The position numbers were made by a program, and so were the translations under genes. Positions 49,578 through 59,626 of a stretch of DNA of 64,000 nt are shown piece after piece (positions within the stretch are counted from its first letter, which is position 1; each line of letters starts with the position of its first letter). The stretch comes from Paracentrotus lividus (Eukaryota > Echinodermata > Echinoidea > Camarodonta > Echinidae), in the NCBI GenBank assembly GCA_940671915.1, contig CALNVZ010003433.1, positions 20,515,916-20,579,915 on the forward strand. Reading direction: 5' to 3'. The notes beneath the pieces were generated by a model. It saw nothing but the letters and a program-made list of their open reading frames with translations. It was not told the DNA's origin and did no database searches.

Positions 49578-50153
49578 CTAAGAAAAATAGAATAAAAGTT
49601 TTCATACAAGGTTTAGAGTCCAATGGAATAATAAGCAAATAAAACTCTTATTCATAGTACATGTATGTATGTTGTAGTATCTAACTATCTCATCTTCAAA
49701 GTTATAAATTTAAGTCTTATTATTCTGCTTTTGTATTGTTTAGAACAGGTCTATTCTGTACTTAACAATTAAATTGCTTTAAAATTGTTCCAATTCTTTC
49801 TTTCTTTTCCCCCCCCCCCCCCTTTTTTTCCCCATACTTTCTGTAATGTTGAGACATGACATAATTATCTGTCTCTTGAAATGGGTTCCATCAAAACATA
49901 AATCGTAGCTGGCACTTTACTTGGCAAAACAAATTCATATGCTATAACGTCCTCTCAAAACCAAACTTTGTAGGTACATGATACTTTTTCATGAGAATAT
50001 TTTGGTAAAAAAGGTGAGTCTGATAGAACTTAATCTTTGATAAACAATCAATGTCTGTTCGTTTTAGAATCAAAACACTAATTACATAATCTTATAGTTT
50101 CAAACTAAAATTCAATCATGATGATTGATCACACTAATAAAATTTCAACCTAC

Positions 50154-50252
50154 CACATTGGTTTCGTCAACGCCTCCGCCATTTTTGATGAGGTACATCA
50201 CAATGTTGATATTGCCCATGAAGGCGGCAACATGCAGTGGAGTAAGGCCAGA
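50154..50252 (-). CDS. ANK: Ankyrin exon: ANK repeat 13
   Basis: A 99-nt phase-0 exon beginning [15 protein letters not shown] and ending DETNV. The AAFMG segment is the signature of repeat 13. The run GGGVDE departs slightly from the usual GASPN. The donor is GTG|GTAGGT and the acceptor aacag. Confidence 0.97.
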
Positions 50253-50849
50253 CTGTTGGGATGCAAACAAACAAACTAACATGGAAGTGGGTGGGTGGGA
50301 CTTAGCTAAGAAATTGGGGGAAACAAGTAGGCATAGATAATATGTGAAACTATGTATGTAAAACTTTGAGAAGGGCACACTCTGCTGTGTATTAGGTCAT
50401 ATTCTAAATGGAGCTACAATGTATTAATGAATAAGATGAATATTCATGTTGGGGGAAAATGGATTCATCCATACTTCAAATGGGGTACAAAATATTGCCA
50501 TATAAAAAGAAGAAAATTAGATTTTTTTTTTTTTAAACATGAGAAGATTTGGGGGTACAAACACTAATATAAATCATAAGGTGTGAATATACAGTATTAA
50601 TTTTGTTAGTATCAACTCAACTTAATTTTCATACGGTTTATGAATTTCAACTGTGTTGCGTTACTACCAGTAAAATGATAAAAAATTTGTAATGATGATC
50701 TCAGGCAAAGGAGTTATAGCCTACTTAATTACAATGTACTTTAATAAATGCCTCTAATCATAATCAACAAAAAGGGATCTTTTTAAAGGGACAGGTAAAT
50801 CTACAAGGTTAAAATCAATCTCATTTCTCCATGTTAATGATTCACTTAC

Positions 50850-50948
50850 CTCAGTGACTGCCTGGACTGATGCACCATACTTCAGCAGAAGTTCAATGAC
50901 CTTGACTCGGTTCTTCTTGCAAGCGATATGCAGGGGAGTGAATCCATT
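50850..50948 (-). CDS. ANK: Ankyrin exon: ANK repeat 12
   Basis: A 99-nt phase-0 exon beginning [15 protein letters not shown] and ending VQAVTE, nearly identical to vertebrate repeat 12 ([15 protein letters not shown]). The donor is GAG|GTAAGT and the acceptor atgtag. Confidence 0.97.
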
Positions 50949-51519
50949 CTACATAGAAAAATTAAAAGTGAAATGCAATAATCAATTCACATTTTAGAGG
51001 TACATTTGTAAAAACAATTTTATTTTGGACTGTTCACCTAAAATACCACTTATCAAGCAAAATCAATGTAAATGTATGATAGAGCCTAAAATTGCAGTGC
51101 ATTGCATTTGAGAAGTGCCTCCTATTTCGATAATCCATACTTTTATTGGCCGATTACCTATCTGCCTTTAACAACATGTCCATACCATCTTAGATATCTC
51201 TAATTTGTTAATTTTTGTCCAAACTAAAGACAGGTGAGAGAAATTTACCATGATTTATCTCATGCACTGTTTAGACAAATGTTGATAATTGTTTGTATAG
51301 AATTATGAGTGGATAGCACAAAGGATACTTTAAAGTGCAAAAACACTGATTTTATTGGGGCAATGCAAAGTCAAGAGAAAGGGAAAGAAGGAATGAGTGA
51401 GAGACAGGAAGAGAACATAAGTTAGAAGGTGATAAATAAGAAGAAAGGGGGAGAAAGTGACAGAAAGAGAGGGGAGAGAAAAGGTGAGGAAAACAATTAG
51501 ATAGAGGTACAAAGTGTGC

Positions 51520-51521
<2 letters not shown>

Positions 51522-51583
<62 letters not shown>
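51522..51583. repeat. (AG)n microsatellite
   Basis: An unbroken AG repeat of about 60 bp; on the gene strand it is a CT tract starting 50 nt after the donor of the ANK repeat 11 exon. Confidence 0.98.
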
Positions 51584-51586
<3 letters not shown>

Positions 51587-51632
51587 AAAATGAAAGAGAT
51601 GACCAAAGAGATGGAGAGAGGTTTGGACTTAC

Positions 51633-51731
51633 CAGAGCTCTGGCTGATGGGTTAGCCTTACGGTCAAGCAGTAGTTTAGCCACCTTGTGATGTCCACAGT
51701 GAGCAGCAACGTGCAGAGGGGTCAAATAGTC
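51633..51731 (-). CDS. ANK: Ankyrin exon: ANK repeat 11
   Basis: A 99-nt phase-0 exon beginning [15 protein letters not shown] and ending NPSARAL. It matches vertebrate repeat 11 ([22 protein letters not shown]). The donor CTG|GTAAGT is followed about 50 nt into the intron by a long CT tract (minus-strand view). Confidence 0.97.
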
Positions 51732-52360
51732 CTGAAAGGTCAATCATAAGGTATTTACACGTTTATATCTACAGTTAAAGATTTGCAATAAACAAACCAT
51801 CAAAAGACCTCAATTTTCATAGATTTAAAATGATTTTTGACTTCTTTTTTTTTCTACAAAAAGTCACTCAGTCAGAAATAGTTTTATAATTATATCATAA
51901 ATGAAGCCAATGACTTGGGTAATATTATACTGTAAGCTCTATGGTCATAACTGGTAACGAGCCTTATTATTTTATTTCTACAAGAATATACTGAATTTTT
52001 TTTCAACAAGCATTCCGTTTTTTTTAAAAGAATTACAGCATGGTGATCCAAACACTCAACTTCTAATGCATTTAAGTGACTCCTTGCACTAAAAAGAATA
52101 TCTGTCAACTTCACAAAGTCAAATGAATAAATCTCATACTCAGCTCAATCCTCCTCCCATATTTTAGTCAAGAGAGACATAAAACTGTCAAACATATCAA
52201 AAGTGAAATCATCATTAAATTCTTTTTTCTCTGATGGTATCCCATTAGTGGGAATTTTCTTTAAACAGCAAAATTGTGTAAATAAAAACATTTTTCTAAG
52301 TTGCACGAATCCTCAAAATTCCTTTTCATTACATTGAAAAAAATGTGGATGAAAACTTAC

Positions 52361-52459
52361 CACAGTGACATCATCGACTGGGGCATGATGGTAGAGAAGA
52401 AGTCTAGCGCTGTCCACGTGATCTCCCTGGGCCGCCATGTGGAGTGGGGCAAGTCCATT
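52361..52459 (-). CDS. ANK: Ankyrin exon: ANK repeat 10
   Basis: A 99-nt phase-0 exon beginning [15 protein letters not shown] and ending PVDDVTV. The AAQGDH segment and the VDDVT end are diagnostic of repeat 10 in ankyrins. The donor is GTG|GTAAGT and the acceptor ttacag. Confidence 0.97.
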
Positions 52460-52530
52460 CTGTAACGAGGGGAGAATACAGATTGTGTTAAATGGATATT
52501 TTCTTACATGCATGTTCATCGTGCTCTTCC

Positions 52531-52790
52531 TCATCATCATCATCATCATCATATACTTCAGTCATCATTTTCCCTCTTACGAGGGTTACTGACTCTCGCG
52601 CCATGATGACACTCCCAACTTCCACTTTTTTTCTGTCTTGTGCATCCTCCTCATTCAGACCAATCTTACTGCTTTCCTTCTACACCATATCTTTCCATGT
52701 AATCTTTGGTCTTTCCTTTCCTCTTATGCCATCCACTTCCAGATCCCATGCTCTTTTCAAAGGTTCATCATTGTCCCTCCTCGACCATAA
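52531..52790 (-). pseudogene. Remnant of a LINE reverse-transcriptase C-terminus
   Basis: The minus strand reads DEPLKRAWDLEVDG, RGKERPKITWKDMV, a stop, then GLNEEDAQDRKK. The R-G-x-x-R-P-K-x-x-W-x-D-x-V and D-A-Q-D-R-x-x-W/K pattern is the usual end of invertebrate non-LTR retrotransposon polyproteins (RTE/CR1-like). It ends in an (ATG)n tail at 52531-52552, typical of RTE-like 3' ends. It is truncated and broken by a stop, in the intron between ANK repeats 9 and 10. Confidence 0.72.
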
Positions 52791-52880
52791 ATCATTGAAT
52801 CTCCTGACATGGAGACAAAATCATCGATTTGATTTGAATTATAATTCAAATCAGAGCAGGGAAAGATATATAAACCTCAC

Positions 52881-52979
52881 CTTTGTCTTGGCCGAGATTG
52901 GTGCTCCTCTCTCCAGCAGCTGATCCACACATTGTTCATGTCCGCTGCGTGCTGAGCAATGGAGGGGTGTCAGACCATC
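52881..52979 (-). CDS. ANK: Ankyrin exon: ANK repeat 9
   Basis: A 99-nt phase-0 exon beginning DGLTPLHCSARSGHE and ending PISAKTK. It closely matches vertebrate repeat 9 (DGLTPLHCGARSGHE). The Cys in place of the usual Ile after PLH is a family feature. The donor is AAG|GTGAGG and the acceptor tgtacag. Confidence 0.97.
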
Positions 52980-53426
52980 CTGTACAAAGACATGATCACC
53001 AGTCACAATACAGATTAACAATCTTACAGAATTTGAATACAAAAAACCCTGTCCCATAATAAGTCAATGGCATGTGTATTGAGATATTATGTCAAGAATC
53101 TTATTTGACAATTTAAAAATAAGCCTCCCAACTATACTTTGTATTAAAACAAAAAACTAATATAATTGATCAAGAATAACCAAAATGATTTATATAAGCA
53201 CATAATAATGCTTACATCCTTTCATTTCTTTTGTGTGTATGTGTGTCCAAACATGCTTAATAAACTTGATTTATGCCCCGCTTTTAGAATACATTGCACT
53301 AACAAATAAAGAATCTTTCCTTTTCTTTCCCCCAACCCAAATACGACAGGCACCAGTTACAGTGCTAAAAGTGAATTGTTTGGTAGAAATAAAGAGAAAT
53401 ACGAGGATGGTTGGGTGTGTTCTTAC

Positions 53427-53525
53427 TCTGGTCTTGGCATCGATGCGTGCCCCTCTGTCCAGTAGAGTATTGACCATGTTAACACGCCCCCATTTGGCTG
53501 CAACATGGAGGGGTGTGATGTGGTT
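53427..53525 (-). CDS. ANK: Ankyrin exon: ANK repeat 8
   Basis: A 99-nt phase-0 exon beginning [15 protein letters not shown] and ending RIDAKTR, matching vertebrate repeat 8 (ITPLHVASKRGN, DRGAKIDAKTR). The donor is AGA|GTAAGA and the acceptor ttttag. The first 48 nt of the exon and 33 nt of the intron before it form the unit of an 81-bp tandem repeat that extends upstream to about 53880, so this exon has several extra copies of its own 3' splice site in front of it (see that repeat). Confidence 0.96.
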
Positions 53526-53880
53526 CTAAAACAAGGAGAAAAGAAAGACAGATTCAATGTTAACACGCCCCCATTTGGCTGCAACATGGAGGGGTGTGAT
53601 GTGGTTCTAAAACAAGGAGAAAAGAAAGACAGATTCAATGTTAACACACCCCCATTTGGCTGCATCATGGAAGGGTGTGATGTGGTTCTAAAACAAGGAG
53701 AAAAGAAAGACAGATTCAATGTTAACATGCCCCCAATTGGCTGCAACATGGAGGGGTGTGATGTGGTTCTAAAACAAGGAGAAAAGAAAGACAGATTCAA
53801 TGTTAACATGCCCTCATTTAGCTGTAACATGGAGGGGTGTGATATGGTTTAAAACAAGAAGAAGAAAGAGAGATTTGATG
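53478..53880 (-). repeat. 81-bp minisatellite made from the edge of ANK repeat-8 exon
   Basis: Five tandem copies start near 53478, 53559, 53640, 53721 and 53802. Copy 1 is the real exon start plus the intron end. Copies 2-4 are nearly identical and keep the ttttag acceptor followed by AACCACATCAC. Copy 5, the most diverged, has lost the AG (ttttaa). Because 81 is divisible by 3 all copies share a frame, but in the ankyrin frame each unit ends with the TAG of the next acceptor, so use of an upstream copy gives a stop after about 26 codons. The copies produce a long open frame in another frame, which is a shadow, not a gene. Confidence 0.95.
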
Positions 53881-54507
53881 TAAAATGTCTGATATTACTT
53901 TATAAGCCAGAACTTTTGCAATTTTTCTGATTCTTTCATTACTAAGTAGCCTTATATTGTAGTGGAAATTTTTGTGAGGAATGATTTACTAAATTTGAGG
54001 CAATAACCCCTTTATACAAAGTATTCCCAGCAGCTTGTTATAATCCATTTTATGCCAAATGTGGAGTTCTTGTTCTTTGCTTCATTCTTGCTTTTGTTTG
54101 GTTTTAAATATCTTCTCTTTGAGTAGTCTGCATATTCTCTGTACCTAATTTCTCCTTCAAGGAATAAAATTAATATTTACATGTAATTGCAGTCTGATCT
54201 CTAAGAAGAACATAATATAACTTCAGGCAAAGTTGGCAATCATGGTATGAAAGTGGTCATCAATGGTGATTGAATTACATTTAGATTGTAAAGGGGGATC
54301 TTGAAAAGCCAGCAAATTTCAGACTTTGATTTTATGTCTTTATGAGCCATTTACATACAGATGAGCTTCTATAAATAGCTTTCCAATGAGAACAGCTTTA
54401 AGAAGAACAAAATAATTTTGTAACTAAAGAGTGGGTACTTTTATTAACTGATGATATCTGTTGAATAGACTAGCAGTATTTTCATAAGATGGGGACTATT
54501 AACTTAC

Positions 54508-54606
54508 CCTTGCAGCATAATCGACTGAAGCTCCCTTTTGTAGAAGGAGCGTTGCTACATTGACATGTCCATAGTGAGCAGCGATGTGCAGTGGGGTGAA
54601 ACCACT
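54508..54606 (-). CDS. ANK: Ankyrin exon: ANK repeat 7
   Basis: A 99-nt phase-0 exon of 33 codons. It begins [15 protein letters not shown] and ends VDYAAR. It has the full ANK consensus (G-x-T-P-L-H-x-A-A) and aligns with vertebrate repeat 7 ([14 protein letters not shown]). The acceptor is aaacag and the donor AGG|GTAAGT. Confidence 0.97.
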
Positions 54607-55028
54607 CTGTTTGGGGCAAAACACAGAAGTATTTTAATGAAAATCTAGATTATCGAAGACAGAGAAATAGAAAGTATATGAGAAAGGAATATGAAACAGA
54701 ATTTATGGGGAAAATTTCAGTGATTTGTAACAAATCATAAGCTTTTCAATATGTACCAACATTACAAATTTGAATACTGTGTGAAACTGACCAGATATTA
54801 TATAATATATCTTAAATATTGTGAATTGGAAGTTTCAATTCTATCATCTAATTTTGTGTCCACTGAAACTACATTGTACCTCATCATCTAGACAAGTAAA
54901 ATTCATGTTCCATTTTCTGAAAAAATCATTAGTTTGAAAAAGATATACTCAAAATTTTCAACAAATTAGGAAGATTGATATAAGAACACATGTTGCAAGG
55001 TTCAGAATACAGAATATGTTAGTGTTGC

Positions 55029-55184
55029 ATGTCCTATCTCATGAATAGAAGGTTGTGGGTTCAATTCCTGGCCAAGTCACAACAAAGACCTCAAAAATTG
55101 GTACTGACATGTACATATACTTTTCAGCCTTTTAGCTTTAGGGGCCACTAGGATAACAGTTAACAACAGAGGTGGCTGTCAAGG
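55029..55184 (+). mobile_element. Second, decayed copy of the SINE
   Basis: gtgggttcaattcctggcc, ccaagtcacaacaaagacct and gataacagttaacaacagaggtggctg follow the same order as in the SINE at 47709-47953. It is shorter and more diverged, and lies about 95 bp from the ANK repeat 5-6 exon. Confidence 0.75.
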
Positions 55185-55278
55185 GTATTCCAGTAGCCCT
55201 TTCTTAGCTTTAAAAAATTCAGAGACCCCCCCCCCCCTGGCTCTCCCCCACCCCTTTATAAAATATATATTTTGATAC

Positions 55279-55464
55279 CTTGGAGGGCACATCTGGGTTG
55301 TGTCCATTTTGAAGAAGCAGAGAAGCAGCCTTTGTGTCGTCCTTACGAGCAGCGATGTGCAAAGCTGGGAGCCGGGTCTTACCGGCACGGTCGTTCTCCA
55401 GAAGAACGGCAACGACCTTGTCGTGACCTTGCTGAAGGGCAACCGCCAGCGGTGTAAACCCGTC
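55279..55464 (-). CDS. ANK: Ankyrin exon: ANK repeats 5 and 6
   Basis: A 186-nt phase-0 exon of 62 codons, exactly the length of the same region in vertebrate ankyrins. It starts [15 protein letters not shown] and continues with [15 protein letters not shown], then ends NPDVPSK. The acceptor is cctatgaag-type read as ttcatag, and the donor is AAG|GTATCA. Repeat 5 is the short, irregular repeat of the family, and [10 protein letters not shown] is a family signature. These repeats sit in the first half of the solenoid that binds membrane partners. The GC content is visibly higher than in the flanking introns. Confidence 0.97.
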
Positions 55465-58400
55465 CTATGAAGAGAGAAGATATAAAGGGTTTTATCGTTT
55501 TATGATGTTATTGATGATTAGAAGATTGTTGAGAGGTAGAGTCATCATTCTTTGTTCGACGAGTAGTTAGAATAATTTATCTCACCCAAATTAACAGTGA
55601 TTCACTTAAAACTATTAGTATTTCATCTTTTGACAAAGGAAAGTTCCTTTCATCTATAAAATTTCACAATTGAATTCTAGATATTTCTTAACCTTATATC
55701 AAAGTTCAAATATTTAAAAGTAGATTAAAAGACATTATAAAGGTTTCTAATAAGAATACTTTTGAAAAGTTTTAATATCTTCAAAAGATTTATACTTTTA
55801 AAACGACTCTCTTATTAATTTTCTCCTATTCCTGATCAAACAAAACTAATTTCTTAGTCAGATTGATGATTTAGGTTAAGTAAACAAATTGAACTTTTTA
55901 CTTTTTGATCTTTTCCATATGTTCAAGTTTAAAATATATTCTCTAAACTACTAGCTTTCCAAATAACCATTGGTTGCAATGATTTGAAATAAACCTCACC
56001 AGTGAAAGTTATTTTAACTGTAATCAAATCATTTGATTGAATTATTCAATTTATCAAATAAATATAGGCAATATTTCCACTCATAATAGATGTTGCATGT
56101 CAACAATGCGTGCATGCCAATCAGAAATGTCAAAACTATATTGATGATTGTATTATCATTCAAATCTGTAATATTACAACAAATCTGCAATTCAGTTTCT
56201 GCATTCTAACATGCATAATATTAATTAATTTCTAATCAACCTTATCAATGTGCTAGTGTATCCTCAATTAGCATAATTAAATTTCTGATAAACGTTGGCA
56301 TGCACAGATCACAAATGATTCTATCCATGGCATTCTTGGTTTAGTATCTAAGTTAGTTACATGCAAATGAAATGAAAATGTTAATAACAAATACTAGAAT
56401 TCTTAGAATTCATGCAGATCACTGAAAAGAAATACATGTAAGTGACAATCAATATTAGCAGGCATTCATGCTGTAATCAACAAGTCCACACGTGGCATTC
56501 CATAGTGTTTGCAACATTGTTCCAATACTAGTAGCTTTCCAGATGCTCTAAAAAAAAAAAAAAAAAACTTTCAGATCTATCAGATTCCATTTTCTTTTCT
56601 ATCTGTGAGAAGTTCTTGAGATAAATCTGATAAATGGCCCTCCCAAGAAACATTTTGCTTGAGTAAATTAATAAGTGCTTTTAATCCATTTAAAGAAAAA
56701 CATATTCAGCAAAATTAACTAACCGTGTATTTCCATAAACAAAATGCCTTTCACAAAAGGTGATACAACATCTTTTTAACAATTGATTTTCAATATTTTA
56801 AAGATCACACTCATTTATATCATCATTTATCACTAATAGTTTATCATCAGAGATCTTTCTGGAATCAACAAAACAAAACATTGAAAAAAAATTAAAGCAT
56901 AACCAAAGTTAACGCAGATATTTTAAGCTTGGCTGCACAGAATCGCAAATGTAAAGTAGTTTGGAACAATGCAGCATTCATTCTAAAAGTCAATGTTGCC
57001 AATTCACTAAGCTGCCGGCACACAGGTTATAAGAAACGATGTCACCTGATACCTTTCCATCAATGTCAAAATGAACGTTCTTAGGCATGTCCTGATGTAT
57101 GATAAGTCAAAGAATTCATTCCATACAGTGGGAAAATAGGATAGGGGCGGCAATGGATATGCCCTCAAAACTTTAAAGAACCCCCTTAAAATTGAATTCT
57201 ATACATGAAGTAAATTTAGTGTAAGTTTACCCATATTTCTTTGTACCTGTTATTTAAAGTTTGAAATATCTTATTCATCCCATCAAAATCAATTCAAGTT
57301 TGATTTCTGTAATTCAGGAGGGGGAGAGATAAGACAGGCCTGGGAGAAACAATATTTTCACAAGCCCTTTTTATAAATGCAAATACTGTCATTAAGGCAA
57401 GAATACATACAAATAAATTTTAAAAAATAACAGCAAATCCCAGTTTACCTTAAAATGATAATTCACTACAAATGATATAATGGAGGATCATAAATATTCT
57501 ATGATTCTATACATAATTCACTACTAAGTTTATTATTATTATTACAATACAGGATATAATTTTAATATGTCTTTTTTTATATATCACATAGTATGCAGTA
57601 AGATTTTTTTCCCCCATAATTCACAAGAAATTATCTATACTTGTAATTATTAGTTCCCTAGTTCCATGATATATCCTTAATCATGAATATACTTGGTGCA
57701 AAATGTGTAATATAATGAAGTCCTAATGATTTTAGGTTTGCCTAACATATCCATCCAGTTACAATGCACATATTTCCTATGTTAAACAGTATTTAGAGTC
57801 ATCAAAATTCAGGCCAGCGGGGATGTCAATTTAATCTTAATTTTTCAAAAGGAGGAATATTTGATATATCATAATACTTTTTTTTCTTTAATTTTGTTAG
57901 TCTACCAGTAAAACATACATGTACATACAAGATACATTGTACACACTACAGAATGAACAAAAACCTGCAAAAACAAAAGGTGAATGAAACACAACTGCAA
58001 GAACACACAAACAAAAAGATGTGAAATTACCAACAAGAAACGTGCTATGAACTGTTAATAAACACACACAAAACGTGTAAATACAAAAACTACTGAAACA
58101 TAAAAAGACAAATGAAAGAGAAATGAATGAATGAATGTTCGATGAAGTGAACATGCATGACAGTGCAGTCAGTGAAAGAGCGGTAAAGAGGTCAAATTAA
58201 AGGAAATGAAAATGATAGTGCAGAGAGTGTTAGAAGCGCTTTCTGCAGAAGCAAGAAAAGGTGTAGGAGTTTGTGAATGTTAAATTCAAGTTTTATAATT
58301 ATATGAATGGAAACTTATCACTTGAATAAAGTCTCAACATCAAAATCGGATGATGAGATTACCTATTGAGAACAATAAAGATCTTGTAATACCCATCTTT

Positions 58401-59211
58401 TACAATTTTTCTGTGACTTTAGAATGTCAATACTTTATATACCACTAGTAACCAAATTTACCAAGTGATATATGTCCTATTTGTTCTAATAGATAAGTTG
58501 ATCATAATGTGTGTTTTACAAGCAAAATTCACATTTGCTAATTTTCAAGCTCAGGTATCAAATGAAAAAATTCCCTATGAGTTGGCATACTTGACATGTG
58601 TTAGAATATTGTGGGTAAAAATTTTACAGCTTCACAAAAGAAGTACAGTAACATATCCCCTAAAAATGTGAGAAGTTAAGGCATGACCACCCTGGCAATA
58701 TATTGAAATAAATTTTTTTTTTAAAGGGTAAATAATAATATAGAACAAATGATAATATTTGTCTAATAATCTTCTCAATAATCTATGATGTATTTTTTCT
58801 GAATCCTCCTACCCGATCCTTAAAATGGACACTGGTCTACACAAATGAAATATCACTGATAACTTCAGCTTTGAATCACACTGATCATGCGTGGCAGGCA
58901 AGTCACAAAGTCACCTCCTCACAAAGTCACACAACATATTCAGGAGAAAGAAAAGAAAATAAAATAAAATACACATAATCCTCTCCTTTATACAAGGTGA
59001 AGATAAAGAAAAGAATTATTAAGAAAAAAAATAACACAAATAAACAACAATAAATATACAGCTAACACACATAAATGCAGAACCATTGAAATACGAAAGA
59101 TGTGTGAAATTCAGGTTGCCAAGTTCCTTCTCAATTGTACATCAATTGGAGCCGAAAGCAAAGAAAATAAAATAAGCAGACACTTGGAACCAATCAAAAT
59201 GGCAGTCTCAC
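55465..59211. other. Introns around the alternative repeat-5 region
   Basis: AT-rich introns flanking the 13-codon candidate exon. Nothing else coding was recognised. Simple A/T runs occur at 56551-56567 and 58708-58722. Confidence 0.5.
57053..57091 (-). CDS. Candidate 13-codon cassette exon inside the ANK repeat region
   Basis: The sequence between acceptor catcag and donor AAG|GTATCA is 39 nt, open in phase 0, and encodes DMPKNVHFDIDGK. It lies between the two repeat-5 exons. It does not look like an ankyrin repeat. It could be a small alternatively spliced insert, as small inserts between repeats are known for vertebrate ankyrins. Support is splice sites and phase only. Confidence 0.42.
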
Positions 59212-59313
59212 CTCCGACTTATTCGGATACTGGGGTCGTGAGTGTTGCAAGAGCGTTTCCACGACTATATCGTGACCCTGCTGGGTCGCGACATCAAGCG
59301 GCAAAAAGCCATC
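59212..59313 (-). CDS. ANK: Alternative exon: second version of ANK repeat 5 (34 codons)
   Basis: A 102-nt phase-0 exon with acceptor gtgtag and a strong donor GAG|GTGAG. It encodes DGFLPLDVATQQGHD followed by IVVETLLQH and ends in NKSE. About 17 of its first 26 residues match the start of the canonical repeat 5-6 exon at 55279-55464 ([15 protein letters not shown]). It has no stop and a plausible ANK core (G-x-x-P-L, Q-Q-G-H). At 34 codons it is close to one 33-residue repeat, so it could replace the 62-codon exon or be added before it; either keeps frame. It could also be an old duplicate no longer used, but the intact sites argue against that. Confidence 0.72.
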
Positions 59314-59512
59314 CTACACTCATCATGCAATTCAAAAATACAAAAGACATGGAAAAAAGGGGACAAAAATATGGATATATGAAATGCAGCTTGTAACACT
59401 TTTAAACATACAAGATATCGTAAGTTCGGAGCCAGAGGGATTAAATCAATCTCCAAGTTAAAGTTGATGCAATAGCCCCATTCTGGCCCTTACCAGACGA
59501 TATGCAGCACAA

Positions 59513-59626
59513 CAGAGGCATTGGAAGGCTCTGGGAGACATAGGATTTGAGGGGCAAGCCATTGTTAACACACAAGTGATTGCCCCTCCAATCCTTTGTC
59601 ACCTCAGAGTCTTCCGATGCCACCGC
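59513..59626. mobile_element. Foldback element, copy 2 of 2 in the window
   Basis: The same structure and sequence as 22142-22255 (ggggcaagccattgtt in the loop, gattgcccctccaatcc in the arm), about 85-90% alike by eye. Two copies 37 kb apart indicate a dispersed MITE-like family. Confidence 0.9.

Larger units (their letters stand above)
731..59313 (-). other. ANK: Ankyrin gene (ANK1/2/3-type), whole visible locus, 5' end missing
   Basis: One minus-strand gene spans nearly the whole window. The order is ANK repeats 5-24, ZU5, ZU5, UPA, death domain and a variable tail, which is the diagnostic order of canonical ankyrins. Ankyrins link membrane proteins to the spectrin skeleton at the cytoplasmic face of the plasma membrane. 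Exons were called from homology to the well-known vertebrate protein plus AG/GT sites and reading phase; every core junction keeps frame. The main chain is about 1,980 codons. The start codon, the N-terminus and repeats 1-4 are not in the window and should lie upstream beyond the N gap. The 3' end may lie below position 1. Which vertebrate paralogue it resembles most cannot be decided by eye; invertebrate deuterostomes are expected to have one pre-duplication copy. Confidence 0.96.

Noticed and set aside
51352..51606. A Ser/Leu-repeat frame
   Set aside because: It is the AG microsatellite translated.
53423..53830. A 135-codon minus-strand frame with four repeats of a Ser/Phe-rich unit
   Set aside because: It is the 81-bp minisatellite read in the wrong frame; the ankyrin frame through the same DNA has stops at each unit.
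53505..53852. A repetitive plus-strand frame of 115 codons
   Set aside because: It is the other strand of the same minisatellite, with no independent start or homology.
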